From positions 11,718,001 to 11,782,000 of the forward strand of contig NC_063256.1 of the NCBI RefSeq assembly GCF_019578655.1: a DNA stretch of 64,000 nt, in the 5' to 3' direction. Made by a program: the position numbers and the translations under genes. A model generated the notes under the pieces. It did not search any database, was not told the DNA's origin, and saw only the letters and a program-made list of their open reading frames with translations. The stretch is from Ricinus communis. Taxonomy: Eukaryota > Streptophyta > Magnoliopsida > Malpighiales > Euphorbiaceae. Below, one piece after another: positions 34,801-47,999 of the stretch; within the stretch, counting starts at the first letter, position 1; each line of letters opens with the position of its first letter.

Positions 34801-37800
34801 ATGTTTAGAATTTGGAATCTCTATTGTGTTTGACAATCTATTATGTCATTTTAGGTTGAAACTGCAACAGATTCAGCACCATTCTTCTCATTACTTGCTC
34901 CACTAGATTCTGGGTCATGGCATTCGTATTGGAAAGCTCCTCCAACTACCAATTCTGTTGAATTTGTCATTGTTCTCAGTAGCCTCTCTGATGTCAGTGG
35001 AGTTATCATGCTTGTTAGTCCATGTGGTTATTCTGCAGCTGATGCTCCTACCGTACGTGCACATGTCCCTTTATTATGTTTCTTATTTGTTAGATCTATG
35101 TAGAAGTTAAATGGTTCATATAATGAACCATTAGATTTAGTCAGGTATATACATGTATATAAATGTGTGTGGAATTGTTGATGGAGGATATGCCAGCCTA
35201 TTGATGTTTTTACGGTGGGCACATTTCAACCAGTTGATGAAATATAGGGTCAAGATTCAAAGCAGGAGATTATGTTAAAAGTTTAAATAAATAATGGGGT
35301 GTAAATGACTTGAGCCACTTTTGAGCTACTCAAGCTATGCTTGCAAAATATTTATTTTGGCCCGTCTTTAAGCCAGAGAAGCTCAAGCACTACTCAAGCC
35401 AAGTTTTACTACTACAATAATCTACTTGAATAGCTTGGTAGCTTTATAAATTAATTAACTTGTTTTTATGTCTATAGATATTTTTATATGTTACGTTATT
35501 TTCAACTATTAGTTGTATTATCCTGAATGTGAATGATTAAATGTCAATTTAAGCTTAAATTCAAGCTTACTGCTCAAGTGTATTCAAGCTCAATATAGAA
35601 ATGATTTTTAATTTGAATTTAGTGATAATAGAATTTTGATTAAGCTTAGGTTTTTCAAATGCCATATTGAGTTGAGTATTAAGTATAAAAATTTAAAGCT
35701 TGATCGAGTTTTGAGTATAGCTTTTTAGTTGAGTTCAAATATATTATTTATTGTCTTGACTTGGCTCAGTTACAATCTTAAGTATAATTATTGGAGTGAG
35801 AAAAGAAGGACAACTGGTGGCTGCATTTGGTGTATTGTTTTGTTGACCATATATAGGAATTTCTATTATTAAAAATAAGAAATTTTGGTTTCTCTTAAGC
35901 TTTTACAACTTGAGAGGTTTGTTTGGATGTTTTTTTATTTTGTTGGAACATTAAAGTTTTATTACATTGGTATTTATTTTTGTGGACAAAGGTTTGCTAT
36001 TTTTACTAAGGTCTGGGGTCTCCTGTAATTGGAATAAATTTTGATGCCATATCAAGCACCATAATTAACTCTTGTTATTAGTTCTTATTTGAGGATTAAA
36101 TAAGAATTCTGAGTTTGCAAGTTTTAGTCTCCTCGTTTTCTCTTGGTTCAGCATAGCTGCGTCCATTGTCCTTGATAAATTTTGGTTGCAGTTATCACAT
36201 CGATTTATTTTAACTTCTTGTTTCTAATGCACATTAATTATGCTTACAACCGTATCTACCTGTTACAGTGATGCCATAAACATTTCTGGTACATAATTTT
36301 CACCTTTTTTGATTTTGCTTCTACTGCTATTCACAGGTCCAAATCTGGGCAAGCAATAAAATACAGAAGGAAGAAAGGTCATGCATGGGAAAATGGGATG
36401 TTCAATCCCTGACCCAATCTTCCTCAGAAATATATGGTCCTGAAAAGTTGGGTAGAGATAATAAAGTGCCTAGGCACATAAAATTTTCCTTTAAGAATTC
36501 TGTTAGATGTCGAATCCTTTGGATAACTTTACGTCTACAGCGACCTGGATCAAGTTCTGTTAATTTTGAGAAAGATTTCAATCTTTTATCACTAGATGAA
36601 AACCCTTTTGCACAAGTGAATCGACGTGCCTCTTTTGGTGGATCAATTGAAAATGATCCTTGTCTTCATGCTAGAAGGATATTAGTCGTTGGAAGTCCTG
36701 TCAGAAAAGAGATGGGACTTGAATCACAAGGCCCTGACCAGATGAAATTTAACAGCTGGCTGGAAAGGGCTCCACAGTTGAACAGATTCAAGGTATAAGA
36801 ATCACTTCAGGATCTGGTTCTTACGCTATGGATTTTGCAGCTAATAATCATATTTTTCTTCCTGTATATTTACTTGTTTTCTTTATCCAATCTTTTAGGT
36901 TCCAATTGAGGCTGAGAGGCTAATGGACAATGATCTTGTCTTGGAACAATATTTGCCTCCTGCTTCTCCTACGGTTGCCGGATTTCGGCTTGATGCTTTC
37001 ACTGCAATAAAACCTCGAGTTACTCATTCTCCATCTTCAGATATGGATGCATGGGATGCGTCTATAACATTTTTGGAGGACAGACATATCTCTCCAGCTG
37101 TGTTATATATACAAGTTTCTGCACTCCAGGTATCATCCATCAGACCAAATTTATTACACCACTGCTGATGTTGCAACCAAATAACTGACATGACACCATG
37201 TTGGAAGTGTGATGTTCAAGTCTAAATTCTGTTCAGTAGCACTTCTATGAGAGGGGAAGAGTGTTTCTCACTTTTACACACAGAATGAGGATTAGCTGTC
37301 TGCCAATTTTTATGAAAGAGAAATATGCTGCCTATCAATTTTTCTGGCCAGTTATAGTAGGATATGCTATCATTGAAACTAGGGCTATATGTCGAACCAA
37401 ATTTGTGGCCTAACCCAAAAATTCAAGCAAACCAACCTACAATGTGGTTGATAATTTTTATGTGTTTGGACTATGATTGGAATATTTGTAAACCTGATCA
37501 ATCAGTTCAGTTTATGGTTCTCAGATTGAGCTGCCTTGATCATTATAGATAAATAATTAGTGAAAATGAATTCTCACTAGGCCCAATTTGATTATCAGGC
37601 CCCAAAATTAGAGCTTAGAGCCCAATTATGCATCTTGTCCCTCTTCAGCTGAATTCTCTATGTGAATTAAATGCCCTCTTATGGGCAGCAAATCTTGCTT
37701 TGCTTTCTGACAAGAGAGGTGAGAGACCTTACAAGACCTCTTATAGAAAGGAGTTGCTCTCTATCTGTTGTTTATCTGCAGGGAGGTGATGTATCGTTAC

Positions 37801-39134
37801 TCATATTGTGGGCCTTTGGGCCTTTGTCAATTTGTTTGGTTGTTGGATATTACAGAAAAAAATGAAAGCCTGAAGTTTTGGTTTGACTTGTTTATTGGTC
37901 GGAACTTGGTAAGACTAAGACAATTATCACTTTAGGAATTTTGCTTTTAAATCGATTTCCCAACCTGTTTACAACCCTGATACTCAGCTCACTTCTCTTT
38001 GAGAAAAAAATGGAAACAAGAAACAGAAAACTTTTTAGCAGGGCAAGGGAGAGAAAAATTTCACTGGCAGTAAGTGGGAGAGTTAAGCAAAAAACAAAGA
38101 AGCCTGCAATATAACAATTTTGTGTGCTGACAGAGGAATAGCTAGCTAACTTGCCCTAGGAGCAGACAGGTTAGCAGAACCCACATGTAAGTTTAAATGT
38201 ATCAAAGGAGCAGGCAGAACCCATGTGTAAGTTTCAAATGTATGTGGCATTTGTGTACCCATGCATTTGAAAATGTATTGTATAGATGTTTGCTTCCCTT
38301 TCTTTTGTTTCTTCCATGTAGCATTTCTTTTGTTTCCCCAGTCTTTGACTTCCCCTCCCTCTGTTCCTTCCCTCTTACCAAATTGACTAAAGGGCTGCTG
38401 CTTGCTGAATGAAGCAAGCTGTGAAGTTCTCTAGAAAATTCAAATGCCTAATGGAAATCGCTTGCTAATTAAAATATGAGGCTGGATTGTACGCTGTATT
38501 CATCCATAGACATATTTTTTATAATAAAAGTTCTCAAAATTGGAGAACTTGAGGCATATTTTAGATATATGCTCCCTGTTTAATCAAATAAAATTTTGAA
38601 GTCTTCAATGGAACAGCAGAATGCAAACCCACTCTACATGAAAGCTCGGGACAAATTATATTTTCTAAAATGACTAGTAACTAGTATAGAAAGCATAAGC
38701 TTAGTGCAATCATCTTATTCCTTTTTTCTTTTCCCCTTTCTGACTCTATCACTCTTAATAAGCATAAGTGGCTGCAATATCTTGGCCAGAGATTTGTTGT
38801 ATCTAGTATTTTCAACATCCTGAGATCTCGACTAAACAAATACTTTTTACAGGAACCACACAACATGGTAACTATAGGTGAATATCGATTGCCAGAGGCT
38901 AAGGGTGGAACTGTTATGTACTTTGATTTTCCCAGACAGTTGCAGACACGCAGAATTTTGTTCAAGCTTCTTGGGGATGTTATGATGTTTACAGATGACC
39001 CAGCAGAACAGGATGATTCTGGTTTAAGAGCTTCACCTTTGGCTGCGGGGTTGTCTTTGTCAAATAGGGTAAAGTTATATTACTATGCTGATCCTTATGA
39101 ACTTGGAAAATGGGCTAGTCTTTCTGCAATTTGA
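22848..39134 (+). CDS. SAC9: SAC9-like SAC-domain phosphoinositide phosphatase with WW domain
   Basis: Thirteen coding exons join in frame to 1635 aa, close to the 1630 aa of Arabidopsis SAC9: 22848-22860, 22945-23543, 25565-25697, 26199-27415, 29528-29626, 29796-29966, 30866-31108, 31421-31852, 33305-34138, 34855-35052, 36337-36792, 36899-37129, 38853-39134. All introns are GT..AG. The SAC phosphatase domain contains the catalytic loop [10 protein letters not shown] with Cys458. A WW domain follows (about 508-541; L-P-P-G-W with W513, second Trp W536), then a long C-terminal region with a coiled coil (about 970-1003), a Cys pair cluster (C-S-E-C, C-K-V-C-C at about 1100; C-K-R-C-C at about 1162) and the end W-A-S-L-S-A-I. 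SAC9 is known to act on PtdIns(4,5)P2 turnover at the plasma membrane and endosomes and in stress signalling. No break is seen, so I judge it functional. Confidence 0.95.
25258..25580 (+). repeat. Tandem duplication of the intron 2/exon 3 junction in SAC9
   Basis: Unit 1 (about 25258-25403) and unit 2 (about 25430-25580) share ACTGGGATTTAT, TACA/TTTTGATTCTGTTTGCTTGA and the splice junction ACAG|GCCTTTGCAGAAT versus ATAG|GGCTTTGCAGAAT, offset 171-178 bp. Unit 2 carries the real acceptor (exon 3 starts at 25565). Unit 1 is a decoy with an AG at 25386-25387 and about 13 bases of former exon; reading on from it soon meets an in-frame stop. Confidence 0.78.
35296..35780. mobile_element. Decayed hAT-like non-autonomous element in SAC9 intron 10
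   Basis: Begins GGGGTGTAAATGACTTGAGCC and ends near GGCTCAGTTACAATCTTAAG; the inner parts are rich in GAGCTCAAGC/GCTTGAG words in both orientations. This 'GGGGTGTAAA..GAGC' style is typical of plant hAT MITEs with self-complementary Ser/Leu-like GAGCT repeats. The ends are imperfect and I could not identify an 8-bp target duplication. It lies in the intron between 35052 and 36337 and does not touch splice sites. Confidence 0.42.
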
Positions 39135-40578
39135 TTATCATTTATGCACGAGAGAAGGGGTCGTCAAGCATGATTGCTTGTAGCATGTCATTTTATAGTT
39201 TTCTAAAATCATTACTTTTTTCTTTTTTCTTTCTGTGTTGTTGTATATTAGGTACACGAAATTAGTGTGAAATTTATTGATGTAATAATGTCAGTGGTGT
39301 TGGGGAATCACCATAACATCTCTTCCATCCAAGAGAAATTTTGTATAAGTACATAAATTCTTTGCTTTGAATTCATCATAGTATTTGATTAGAAGAATCA
39401 TCGTCATGGCAATGCCCATTGGCCCTTGTTGTCCATATTGTTGTATTCTCTGATCACTACCTGGAGGAAGTGACAGGAGTGTATTATCTTCACTTCCTTG
39501 TTCTGGTTAAGCATTATTCGTGATGTATACTGCCTAATGAATTATCCTGGCAACATGAGCTCTATAGGCAAGTATACAACCACAAGCATTGAAGCCAGAT
39601 CTGACCTGTTAAGCTTGTGCCTAGGACCCTACTAAGCCCTGTGCTAAAATTGATTTTAGGCTTTCTAGAATTTAGGCTGGGTTCTCACTTTAAATCATTT
39701 AGGAATGAGTACAAAAATAGCTTTGTGGTTTCTTTTCTTCAATTTTTTTTTTTTTTGATAATTTTTTATATTTTTTTTTGCATAAGAGAAGGTATATGGC
39801 GATAATCTATTATAATAAATGGTTATTAGGATTCTGGCATTTTCATTTCGATCGGTTTAATGTTATATTATATCATGTTTGGAAACATAGGTTGGAAATA
39901 AACAATTTCTAATGCTGTTGTTTACTCATTAGATTGATTTTATCAAAGTAACGATTTTTTTCATCATAATTTGACGCTGAATAACGATGTTAGCAATTTT
40001 TTTGGCTCTCAGTCTATTTTATTACATATGAGCAGCACAATAAATAATGACTAATTAAAGTGAAAATAACTGAATCTTTATAAATAAAAAACGTTAATGG
40101 TAAAATATATACTTTTAAAAAATTGTTTATCTAAAAACACAACTACATAATACTTTTTTTTCTTTTCTGTGCTTATTCGCCAATAATTTATTACAAATAA
40201 AAGTATTGTATAATTTCGCTAGTTTATTAAGGAAAAGAGAGCATCAAATTTTAATATCGGCTCATCCAGGCCTCTCAGGGGGAGTAGGCATTTAGAGCAT
40301 CCTCCTGAAGGAGTACCAATTACTGCATTGGCTGTTTTTTTTTGCCTGCATTAATCCATGTGGGATGGGGAGGGCTTGCATTCGGCCCCATAGCGGCAGA
40401 AACATGTTCTCTTCAGCCAATACCTTTGCTGCATTCTTCCCGAGAAGCAAATTGTAGGGTTCATAGAGGAAGAAGATGATCCCTCCTATTGTATACTTGT
40501 ATACTAGTTTTGTTTATTTTTATTTTTATTTTTAATATAAGTTGCCCCAATAAGTAATACTTCTTTTAATTTTAATTT
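39135..40578. other. SAC9 3' UTR and spacer
   Basis: About 200-350 bp after the SAC9 stop are A/T-rich with TTATTGATGTAATAATG, a likely polyadenylation region. Further on there is no coding frame. A GC-richer patch at 40255-40470 (GGCCTCTCAGGGGGAGTAGG, GGGATGGGGAGGGCTTGC) stands out but fits nothing I recognise; it may be a repeat fragment. Confidence 0.5.
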
Positions 40579-40679
40579 AGACAAAGGATAACTTCATCAA
40601 TTAAAAGAAACAATCATCAGATACAATACAATAAAAGTCCGTGGAAGGACAAGAGAGCCAAGTATAGGGAAGACTTTCC

Positions 40680-41102
40680 CCTTAAGATTTTATTAGCCAC
40701 CCAACGAGCAGGACCATTCTTGGTCTTAGTCACAACAACAAAAATAACCAGAAGGAAAGGATGAAGTCTCTCCTTTGCTTGGCTAATAGCATTAAACATC
40801 TTCCAGGGGACTTAACAATTTGAACTAATAGCATTAACAACAATTTTGTTTTCACAGCAAACATCAAAAGATCTAATTCCTAACTTCTGGGCTAGATGAA
40901 GGCATAAAAAGATAGCTCTTGCTTCGGCTGCAGCTTGAGATATACTAGGCTCTAGAACAACAGCTCCATCAATCAAAATCCCATCAACATTCCTGCACAA
41001 AATGTCTATCGCAGCTAAATCTTCTGTGTCATCAAATTTAACAGCAAAATGAAATATGAATTGTTGCAGATTAAAATATGGTTCGAAGCCATGTGACTCC
41101 AC
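40680..41102 (-). pseudogene. LINE-type RNase H (RVT_3) fragment
   Basis: Contains the plant retroelement RNase H signatures: N-V-D-G-I-L-I-D-G (strand 1 with catalytic Asp), a helix A-A-A-E-A-R-A-I-F-L (catalytic Glu), F-D-V-C-C-E-N (third acid diverged to Glu) and, in the next piece, N-G-P-A-R-W-V-A-N-K-I-L, the family's N-x-x-A-x-x-x-A end. The frame breaks between 40812 and 40800. Such domains occur as the 3' part of plant L1 elements and also as free copies. Confidence 0.65.
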
Positions 41103-41109
41103 TGCAAGT

Positions 41110-43660
41110 GAGATAAGAAGGGTTAGCAGATAACTCTAAGAATTCATTGGCCAATCCTGAATTTTAATTTTAATTGAATATTATTATTCTTTTAAGAATA
41201 TTTTGGTAATTTAATATTTTTTTGGGACTATCAAAACATTTTGAGACATGTTTAGACATGATAAATTTATTCATCATTGATCATATTTAAATTTTTACTT
41301 TTCTTAATTTTTTTATTTATTGTATTAATTTTTTTTTTCTATTTTAAATTTTATTTTTTATGTAAATTAATTTAATTTATAAATATATTATTTTATAACT
41401 ATTTCGAAGTTAAAATATATTTTTAGTCACCTAAGTATAGGAAATTAATAATTTATTATTTAATTAGACACAAAATTACGAATTACTATTTTTAACTCCC
41501 AATTAGTAAATTATATATATATAAGAAATATGGTTACTATAGCCTCTTCTTCTTATAAGGAAGGACAAAACTGAGATTTGAAAAAAAAAAATTCAACTTG
41601 GCCCCTCCTCCTACCTCACTCCTTCTCTCTCGTCATACACCATTGTCACCACCCATTTCTTCACCCATTCACCGTCAATTAATCCCATTTCACCATCTAA
41701 CACTCATTTTAGGCCATCATTGCCTCGCTCCACCCCTCGCCGGTGCAAGCAACATCAAGAGTCACTGTTTCGCGTGCTTCGAAGAGAGAGAAAACGTCTC
41801 TCATTGCTGCCATTGCTGGTTTTAACATCTTGCCGACCTCCTTTGGCCAATCAGATGAGCTCCTCATGTTGAGAAACCTTAGAACAGTGAAGCTCAGCCC
41901 CGATCTCTTCCGTCTCACTGTTGATCAAACTCGCCAGCATTAAGACTTTAAACGGCGATATAGAATTTTTTGGCAAAAATAATTTTACATATGTATTTAA
42001 AATATGTATTTAAAATTTTTATTTTTATTTTCGGACGTACGTGTCACTATTCCGTATTCAGTTTGATATAGTAAATTTTTAACCCGAACTTATTTAGTTA
42101 ATTATTTATATTTATATTTCGGATAGTTACTTAGTAAATAGAAACCGTTATGTATTTAAAATTAGTTATGGATAATTAGTGATAAATTGATAAATAGAAA
42201 TTAAATTGAGGTTAATTAAGGATTAATTATAAAAATTTGATTTATTGATTTAATTATTATAGTTAGAAAATTCTGTTAGCCAGTTTATTAATTTCGAAAG
42301 TATTAATTTAATTATTATTATTATTTTATACAAAATCAAAAAATTGATGATGCTAATTTGAGAATAATAATTTAAAATATTAATTGATGATTACGTTATT
42401 ATGTCAGAGGACCTGAATTATAATTGCAGATAAAATTTTGCTATTATTGGCCATGCTGTTAAGCGAAATTACCATAGGACCAAACCGTAATTTCTTAAAA
42501 TTTTAGAATTAAGTTGACTAATTTATATAGTATGAACATAAATATTAATTATTGGCAGTGGATTTTAGATTCTCCGTCCCATCAGCTAGCTACATCGGAC
42601 GAGTGAGCAGTGCATAGGAAGACGTTATATTTGTGAGTTAAAGTCATATAATCACTGCACATGTGTCATGTCTAATTTAAATGCAACATTTTTATTAATA
42701 ATCATTATGATTATTATTAGCATTACTATTATTATTAATTTTATTTTTGTTATTATCGATTTTATTTTTATTTTTTTACCTAATATTTTTATCATTATTA
42801 TTATTATTGATAATACTGCATTTAGTCTTTATTTCCGCTATACTCGATTCTATTTATTTCTAATACTTAATAAATTATTGAATAATATTAAGATTGCTTG
42901 TGATTTATGCCATTTTTCACATTATCAATGTTATGATTGTATTATGACTCGGGATAAGACAGTAGTAGAACATACTACCTGATGGGTTGTATCAAGACCG
43001 CGTGCACACCGGTATAAATCAGAGATAGGTAATAGAAAAATATTCTTGTGATGTGCCATGGTCGAGTATAGCTCTCTGGGCTTATAGAAATTTGATTGCC
43101 AGAGGAAAGGTCCCTGGTAGAGCATTGCTCTCTAGGCGCCAGTCTTATTGGAATAAGAGAGCCGAACGGCTAATAGAATTGGAATTTAGACTTCTTCTGA
43201 GGTACTCATCCTATAAACGTTTAAATTGTATTTTTCTGAATCATGACATAACACATGTTTTAATATGATATAATATTTTATTCCGATTAAATAAATATTT
43301 TTTTAAGATGGTTGTATTTATTTTTGGGTTATATGATTTTAACTCACTGTCGAGATTGACAATCTCAAATTCTATTTTTTAGGTGTCTGTTAGGTTTTCC
43401 GCAGATCTTCTCCTTTGGCAGCTCGATTTTCTCATCTTCAGGTTTAATGTAATTAATTTTATTTGTATGTCTGATTATTAGAATTCTAAATTCTCTGCAG
43501 TAGTGATTCTAAAACTTATTATTTTATTTTGGCATGTTAAACCAATCGAGGAGGTATTACCTAATTGTGCTGACAAATTGATTTAAATATGTAGTATTTG
43601 GATGGTTGAAAATTAGTGATGAAATAATGTTATAATGGATAAAATTATAATTTGATTGAA
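41110..43660. other. Unclassified insertion between LINE zf-RVT and RNase H parts
   Basis: This stretch separates two domains that normally adjoin. It has AT-rich ends, a more GC-rich island at 41595-41945 with Pro/Ser-rich and charged open frames, and a second at 42540-43150. The island resembles a transcribed leader but encodes nothing I know. I could not find matching long terminal repeats or a target duplication, so its class is open. Confidence 0.4.
42668..42820. repeat. ATT/TTTTA-rich microsatellite-like tract
   Basis: Long run dominated by ATT and TTA triplets with scattered interruptions. It can be read as a hydrophobic Ile/Phe open frame, but this is a by-product of the composition. 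Confidence 0.65.
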
Positions 43661-43689
43661 TTAGTGATTAGTCAAGCTTGCTAAAAGTT

Positions 43690-44411
43690 TCGGTGGCCTT
43701 ACGTCTACCCATTCCCTAGCTTCGGTCACGGGCCCACAGATCGAGTCGTGATAAAGTCTCCAATCTTTGCAATTTTTCGGGGTCATAAGGGATCCTCGAA
43801 AAGTTAAACTCATTCCTACCTCTCCAAATAGCCCATAAAATGAACCCAATTCTAATTAAGATATCTAACTGACTAGGTCCTTTCCATGTTCTCATCATTA
43901 TTTCCCACCAGCCAGAAAATGAGACATTAACAAAAGCACCAGGGACATAGGATAAAAAGGACGAGAACCAAACTTGACCAACCATAGGGCAAAATAACAA
44001 AGCATGTTCCATCGATTCAACACTTTGATTGCAAAGGTGATAACTCGTACCATTAATCATCCTCCTATTGTTCAGGATATTTTCCATTATAAGGATCTGT
44101 TTAGCAACCCTCCAAATGAAAGTTTGGAGTTTATGAGGTAAATCAATTTTCCATATTGATTCTCTGAAGGTCTTTGAAGGCCCAGAGGTAGAAGAGGAGT
44201 TTAGATTGCTTTCTCGATTTGAATGAGATTTAATGGCAAAGTATCTGGACTTAACAGTATAAATTTCTACCTTTGAGAATTTCCATATCCATTTGTCTTG
44301 CTGATTTGCAGAGCCTACTTGGCACATTGTAATGGCATTCCTTTCCAAAGCGGTGATAAGGGGTGATAGATCCTGTAAATCCCACCCACCGTCTTTGATA
44401 ATAACACACAC
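43690..44411 (-). pseudogene. LINE zf-RVT (reverse-transcriptase zinc-binding) domain
   Basis: A 231-codon open stretch contains W-K-I-D-L-P-H-K-L-Q-T-F-I-W-R, then C-N-Q-S-V-E-S-M-E-H-A-L-L-F-C-P (Cys, His and Cys ligands of the zf-RVT family) and W-x-x-I-M-M-R-T-W, ending with W-A-I-W-R-G-R-N-E-F-N-F. This domain lies just C-terminal to the RT in plant L1 proteins. It is the best-preserved part of the element. Confidence 0.8.
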
Positions 44412-45127
44412 CCTATGGACTGGGCACTCTAAAGGTCTATGAGATAGAAGTCTAAACCCAAATATGCTAGGTAACTAAGGATCATCCCATATCAATATAG
44501 GTTGACCATTCTCAATCAACCTGACCGCACCTAATTTTAAAACATTCCTAACTGCTATGAGGCTTCTCCAACCCCATGAAGGTCTGTAACTAATGTTTGC
44601 CTCCTAAAAGGAGCAGCTAGGAAAATACAAAGCCTTCACCACCTTTGCCTATAAAGAGATAGGATTTACCATAAGTTTTCATGCTTGTTTCGCTAACAGC
44701 ACCAGGTTGAAGACATGTAAATCTTTAAAGCCCAAACCCCAATGCCCTTTTGGTTTTAGATAAATAATTCCAACTGATCAAACTTTGGTGCTTACTATCA
44801 ATGTCTTGACTTTTTCAGAATTTAGCCATTAAACTATTAAAATCCTCACATAGGCTCTTTAGGACCAGAAAACAGGACATGATAAAAAATGGAAGAGAAG
44901 TAATGACCGAGCAGATTATAATATCCTGCCACTACAAGATAAAAGTTGTTGCTTCCAATATTGAATCTTACTAACAAACCTATCCTTGAGGAATTGTAAT
45001 GTTTTCTTCTTGCTTTTACCCTAAAGAATGGGAACTCCTAAACATTTGTCCTCATCAGTAATCTATTTAACCCCGAATAAGGAAACAATGTTGTTTTTGG
45101 ATATGATGGGGACAGAGTTTTCAAAAA

Positions 45128-46010
45128 TCATCCTCGACTTTGAGAAATTAAAGAGCTGACCAGATGCGAGCTGATAACAATCCAACACCTCCTTAACCCT
45201 ACTATCTTCTTAGCATCAGCTTTAAGGAATAATATTGTATCATCCGCAAAAGGCATATGAGACAAAGTAGGAAACCTTCTATTGAACTTTACTTTTGCAA
45301 AGTTATGATCAGCTATGGCCTTTTTAAGGAAAGCATTTGAGACAAACAAAAATAGGTATGGTGAAAGCGAATCTCCTTGTCTTAACCCTCTTATTGGGTA
45401 GAAGGATTTGGTTGGTCTGCCATTTTAGAAGTACATAGAAAGAAGCAGTGGAAACATACTGCATAATAATACTAATGAAGTCTTTATAGAAACCCATCCT
45501 TTCCATTACTCCTTTTAGAAAACCCCAATTGACTCTGTCATAGGCCTTAGGAATGTCAAGCTTAAGAGCCATGCAAGCATTTGTTTGAGCACAAGGTTTC
45601 TTAATTAAACGTAAAAACTCATGAACAACTAAGATGTTTTCTTGAATGTGACGTTGAGGCACAAAAGCAGCCCGGTGCTCATCAATGAATTGATTAAGAT
45701 AAGGTTTCAATCTACTTACTATGAGTTCAAAAAAAATTTATATGCCACATTACAAAGACTAATGGGCCTATATTTATCTAGACATTCAGAATTTGAAACT
45801 TTAGGGATCAGTGAAATGTAGGTATGATTAGAGTCTTGAGTAAAAATTTATTCCTGAAGAACCTATTGACAATATCCAACAAATCCTTTTTAATGTAGCC
45901 CCAAAATTTTTGATAAAAAATAGCTAGAAAGCCATCAAGACCATGTGCTCTAGCAAGACCGATACTAAATACAGCCTCTCTAACTTCCTTTTCCCACACC
46001 TCTTGCATAG
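45128..46010 (-). pseudogene. LINE reverse transcriptase fragments
   Basis: 46008-45808 carries the entry to the RT (A-R-A-H-G-L-D-G-F-L-A-I-F-Y-Q-K-F-W; usually P-G-P-D-G). 45710-45324 has the palm region A-F-V-P-x-R-x-I-Q-E-N and L-D-I-P-K-A-Y-D-R-V-N-W with the first catalytic Asp. 45349-45128 has F-A-D-D-T-I-L-F (catalytic ADD box). Three pieces in different frames indicate at least two frameshifts. Confidence 0.85.
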
Positions 46011-46677
46011 TTCCATGTTCATTTCATTAGATATCACATGGTTGACACAATTAATAATCTCAGACTCAATAACAGTTCCTTGAGTTGAGTAGATCCCTTA
46101 GAAGTAAGAGCAAAGTTCCTTCTCAATGTTGGCTCTTTCTTCCAACCAAACCCCTCGTCTATTCTTAAGCATAACAATCCTATTTTTGCTCATTCTTTGC
46201 AAAGTACTAGCATGGAAAAAAGTTGTATTTTTATCCCCAAATTGAAGCCACTTAATTCTAGATTATTAGAACCAAAATTGTTCCTCCTGTGTCCATAAAG
46301 CATTTGACTGCTTAATTAAGGGGACGTTATCCCCTTGAGAAAGGCTCGTAGGGCTTTGTTGCAAAAGATTAATTTTCTAAATAAGATTATCAATTTTATG
46401 CCTAGTATCTCTCACACTTTGAACATGCCATTTCCTGAGATCCTTACTACACTCTATTAACTTACGTCTTAGGATGAATTGGGAGGATCCTCTGATGGAA
46501 TGACCTTAAGCCTCCTAGATTACCCTAGAACACTAAGACTCTTCCATCCATTTAATCTTAAATTTAAACAGTTTTCGACCTTTACTAGGTTGACTAAAGA
46601 AATATAATAGGATGGGTCGATGATTTGATCCCACCATTGCCCATATGAAGTAATAAAGCATTTGAGAACATCAGATA

Positions 46678-47000
46678 CTAGCTAATGTTGCCATAGGCTC
46701 TATCAATCCTCTGCATGATGCAGTTCTCTCCCCTATGTTTATTAGACCAAGTAAACCGAGGACCAGTAATAACAACCTCAATCATTTCACAGTTACTAGC
46801 CCAATTTTTTAATAGATTTAACTGGGCAGGAAGAGCCTTCGATTTTATCATCGTTAGTATCAATTGATTTGACACTCCTCCTAGGATCCCCATAGAAAAA
46901 AGAAGTAAACCATTTTTTATCTGAACCCACAAGAAAATAAGATGAATGGATAAAATACTATGTATATTTTAAAATATGTAACTAGACTTCTTGATTCCAC
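46678..47000 (-). pseudogene. LINE endonuclease (exonuclease-endonuclease-phosphatase) remnant
   Basis: The stretch contains G-P-R-F-T-W-S-N-K-H-R-G-E-N and M-Q-R-I-D-R-A, the conserved C-terminal block of the plant L1 apurinic-type endonuclease (G-x-x-F-T-W-x-N.. L-D-R-A). The upstream catalytic half cannot be read in one frame. Confidence 0.7.
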
Positions 47001-47999
47001 CATAATGCTAGACTATTTGAAGCACCTTAAGGGTCAACATAAAAATAGCCTTGAAAGCCTAGTTAAACTCTTTACCTATCTAGAAAGTCTCCAGCCTTCT
47101 TAGTCTCTATCAAAAAATAAAATTGGAGATGGTGAGTTTGGACTAGACTCCTTAAATGATGAATTGTCAAAGGCCTCCCCATCCTTTGACAATTCTATAC
47201 TAAATAGCTCATGCTTTACTAGTGGCTTTAGGTGAGCCACCAATGTCATCTTGATCAGATTCTAAAAAACTATTGCCCTGTCCTTCCCCACTACCATCCT
47301 GCACTGAGAGCTCAGATTTCCCATGAGTAATATTTGTTAACTCTTTCAGTTTTAAAGATTTCTTTTGTCTTGCCAACTGCTTACTTTTCCTTTTCTTAAT
47401 AAAACCAACCGTAGCAATTTCTTAGTTTGTAGCAGCTTGCCCACACGAAGAAAAACCTGTAGACCCACCAACAGATTCTCTTATATCATCAGTGTTTCCT
47501 TAAACTCTAGCTCACCCAAACTCGCCTATCTCTAGAGGCTTACCAACTATCCATTCAAGTACACTAGCCATTGCCTTAATCTCTGGCTGGACCTTTTTAA
47601 TCCTTTTAAACTTTTGGCTCTATCGAGTACCTAGCCCTAGCCTTGGATACTCAATCCCTCCCATGACAGTCTCTTTTGCTTAGGCCTAGCCCGATTACTC
47701 AAGCCTGAAACTAATATCCTCTCTTGTTGAACTGGATGATGTGGAAGTCGGGCTCTTGACTTCTTAGCCTTTATCCTTAGACGTGCCTACCCCACCATAT
47801 CCTTCCTTCAACAGTCTATTCCTTTGGATATTCATATTATCCTTGTCATTGATAAAGACCGGACAAGATGCACGTGCATACCTTTAATACGGGGAATTCA
47901 TAAAAATTATTACTTTGCACCGCCACTCTTCCTCCACAAGTTTCATATTTAAAATAAGACAGGGTCCACTATTGCTTCTTCCTTACCCACCCGCACTAG

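Noticed and set aside
41598..41943. Pro/Ser-rich and charged open frames in the GC-rich island
   Set aside because: No motif, no splice signals, overlapping frames on both strands; kept only as part of an unclassified insertion.
42668..42982. Ile/Phe-rich membrane-like open frame
   Set aside because: Produced by an ATT/TTA microsatellite-like tract.
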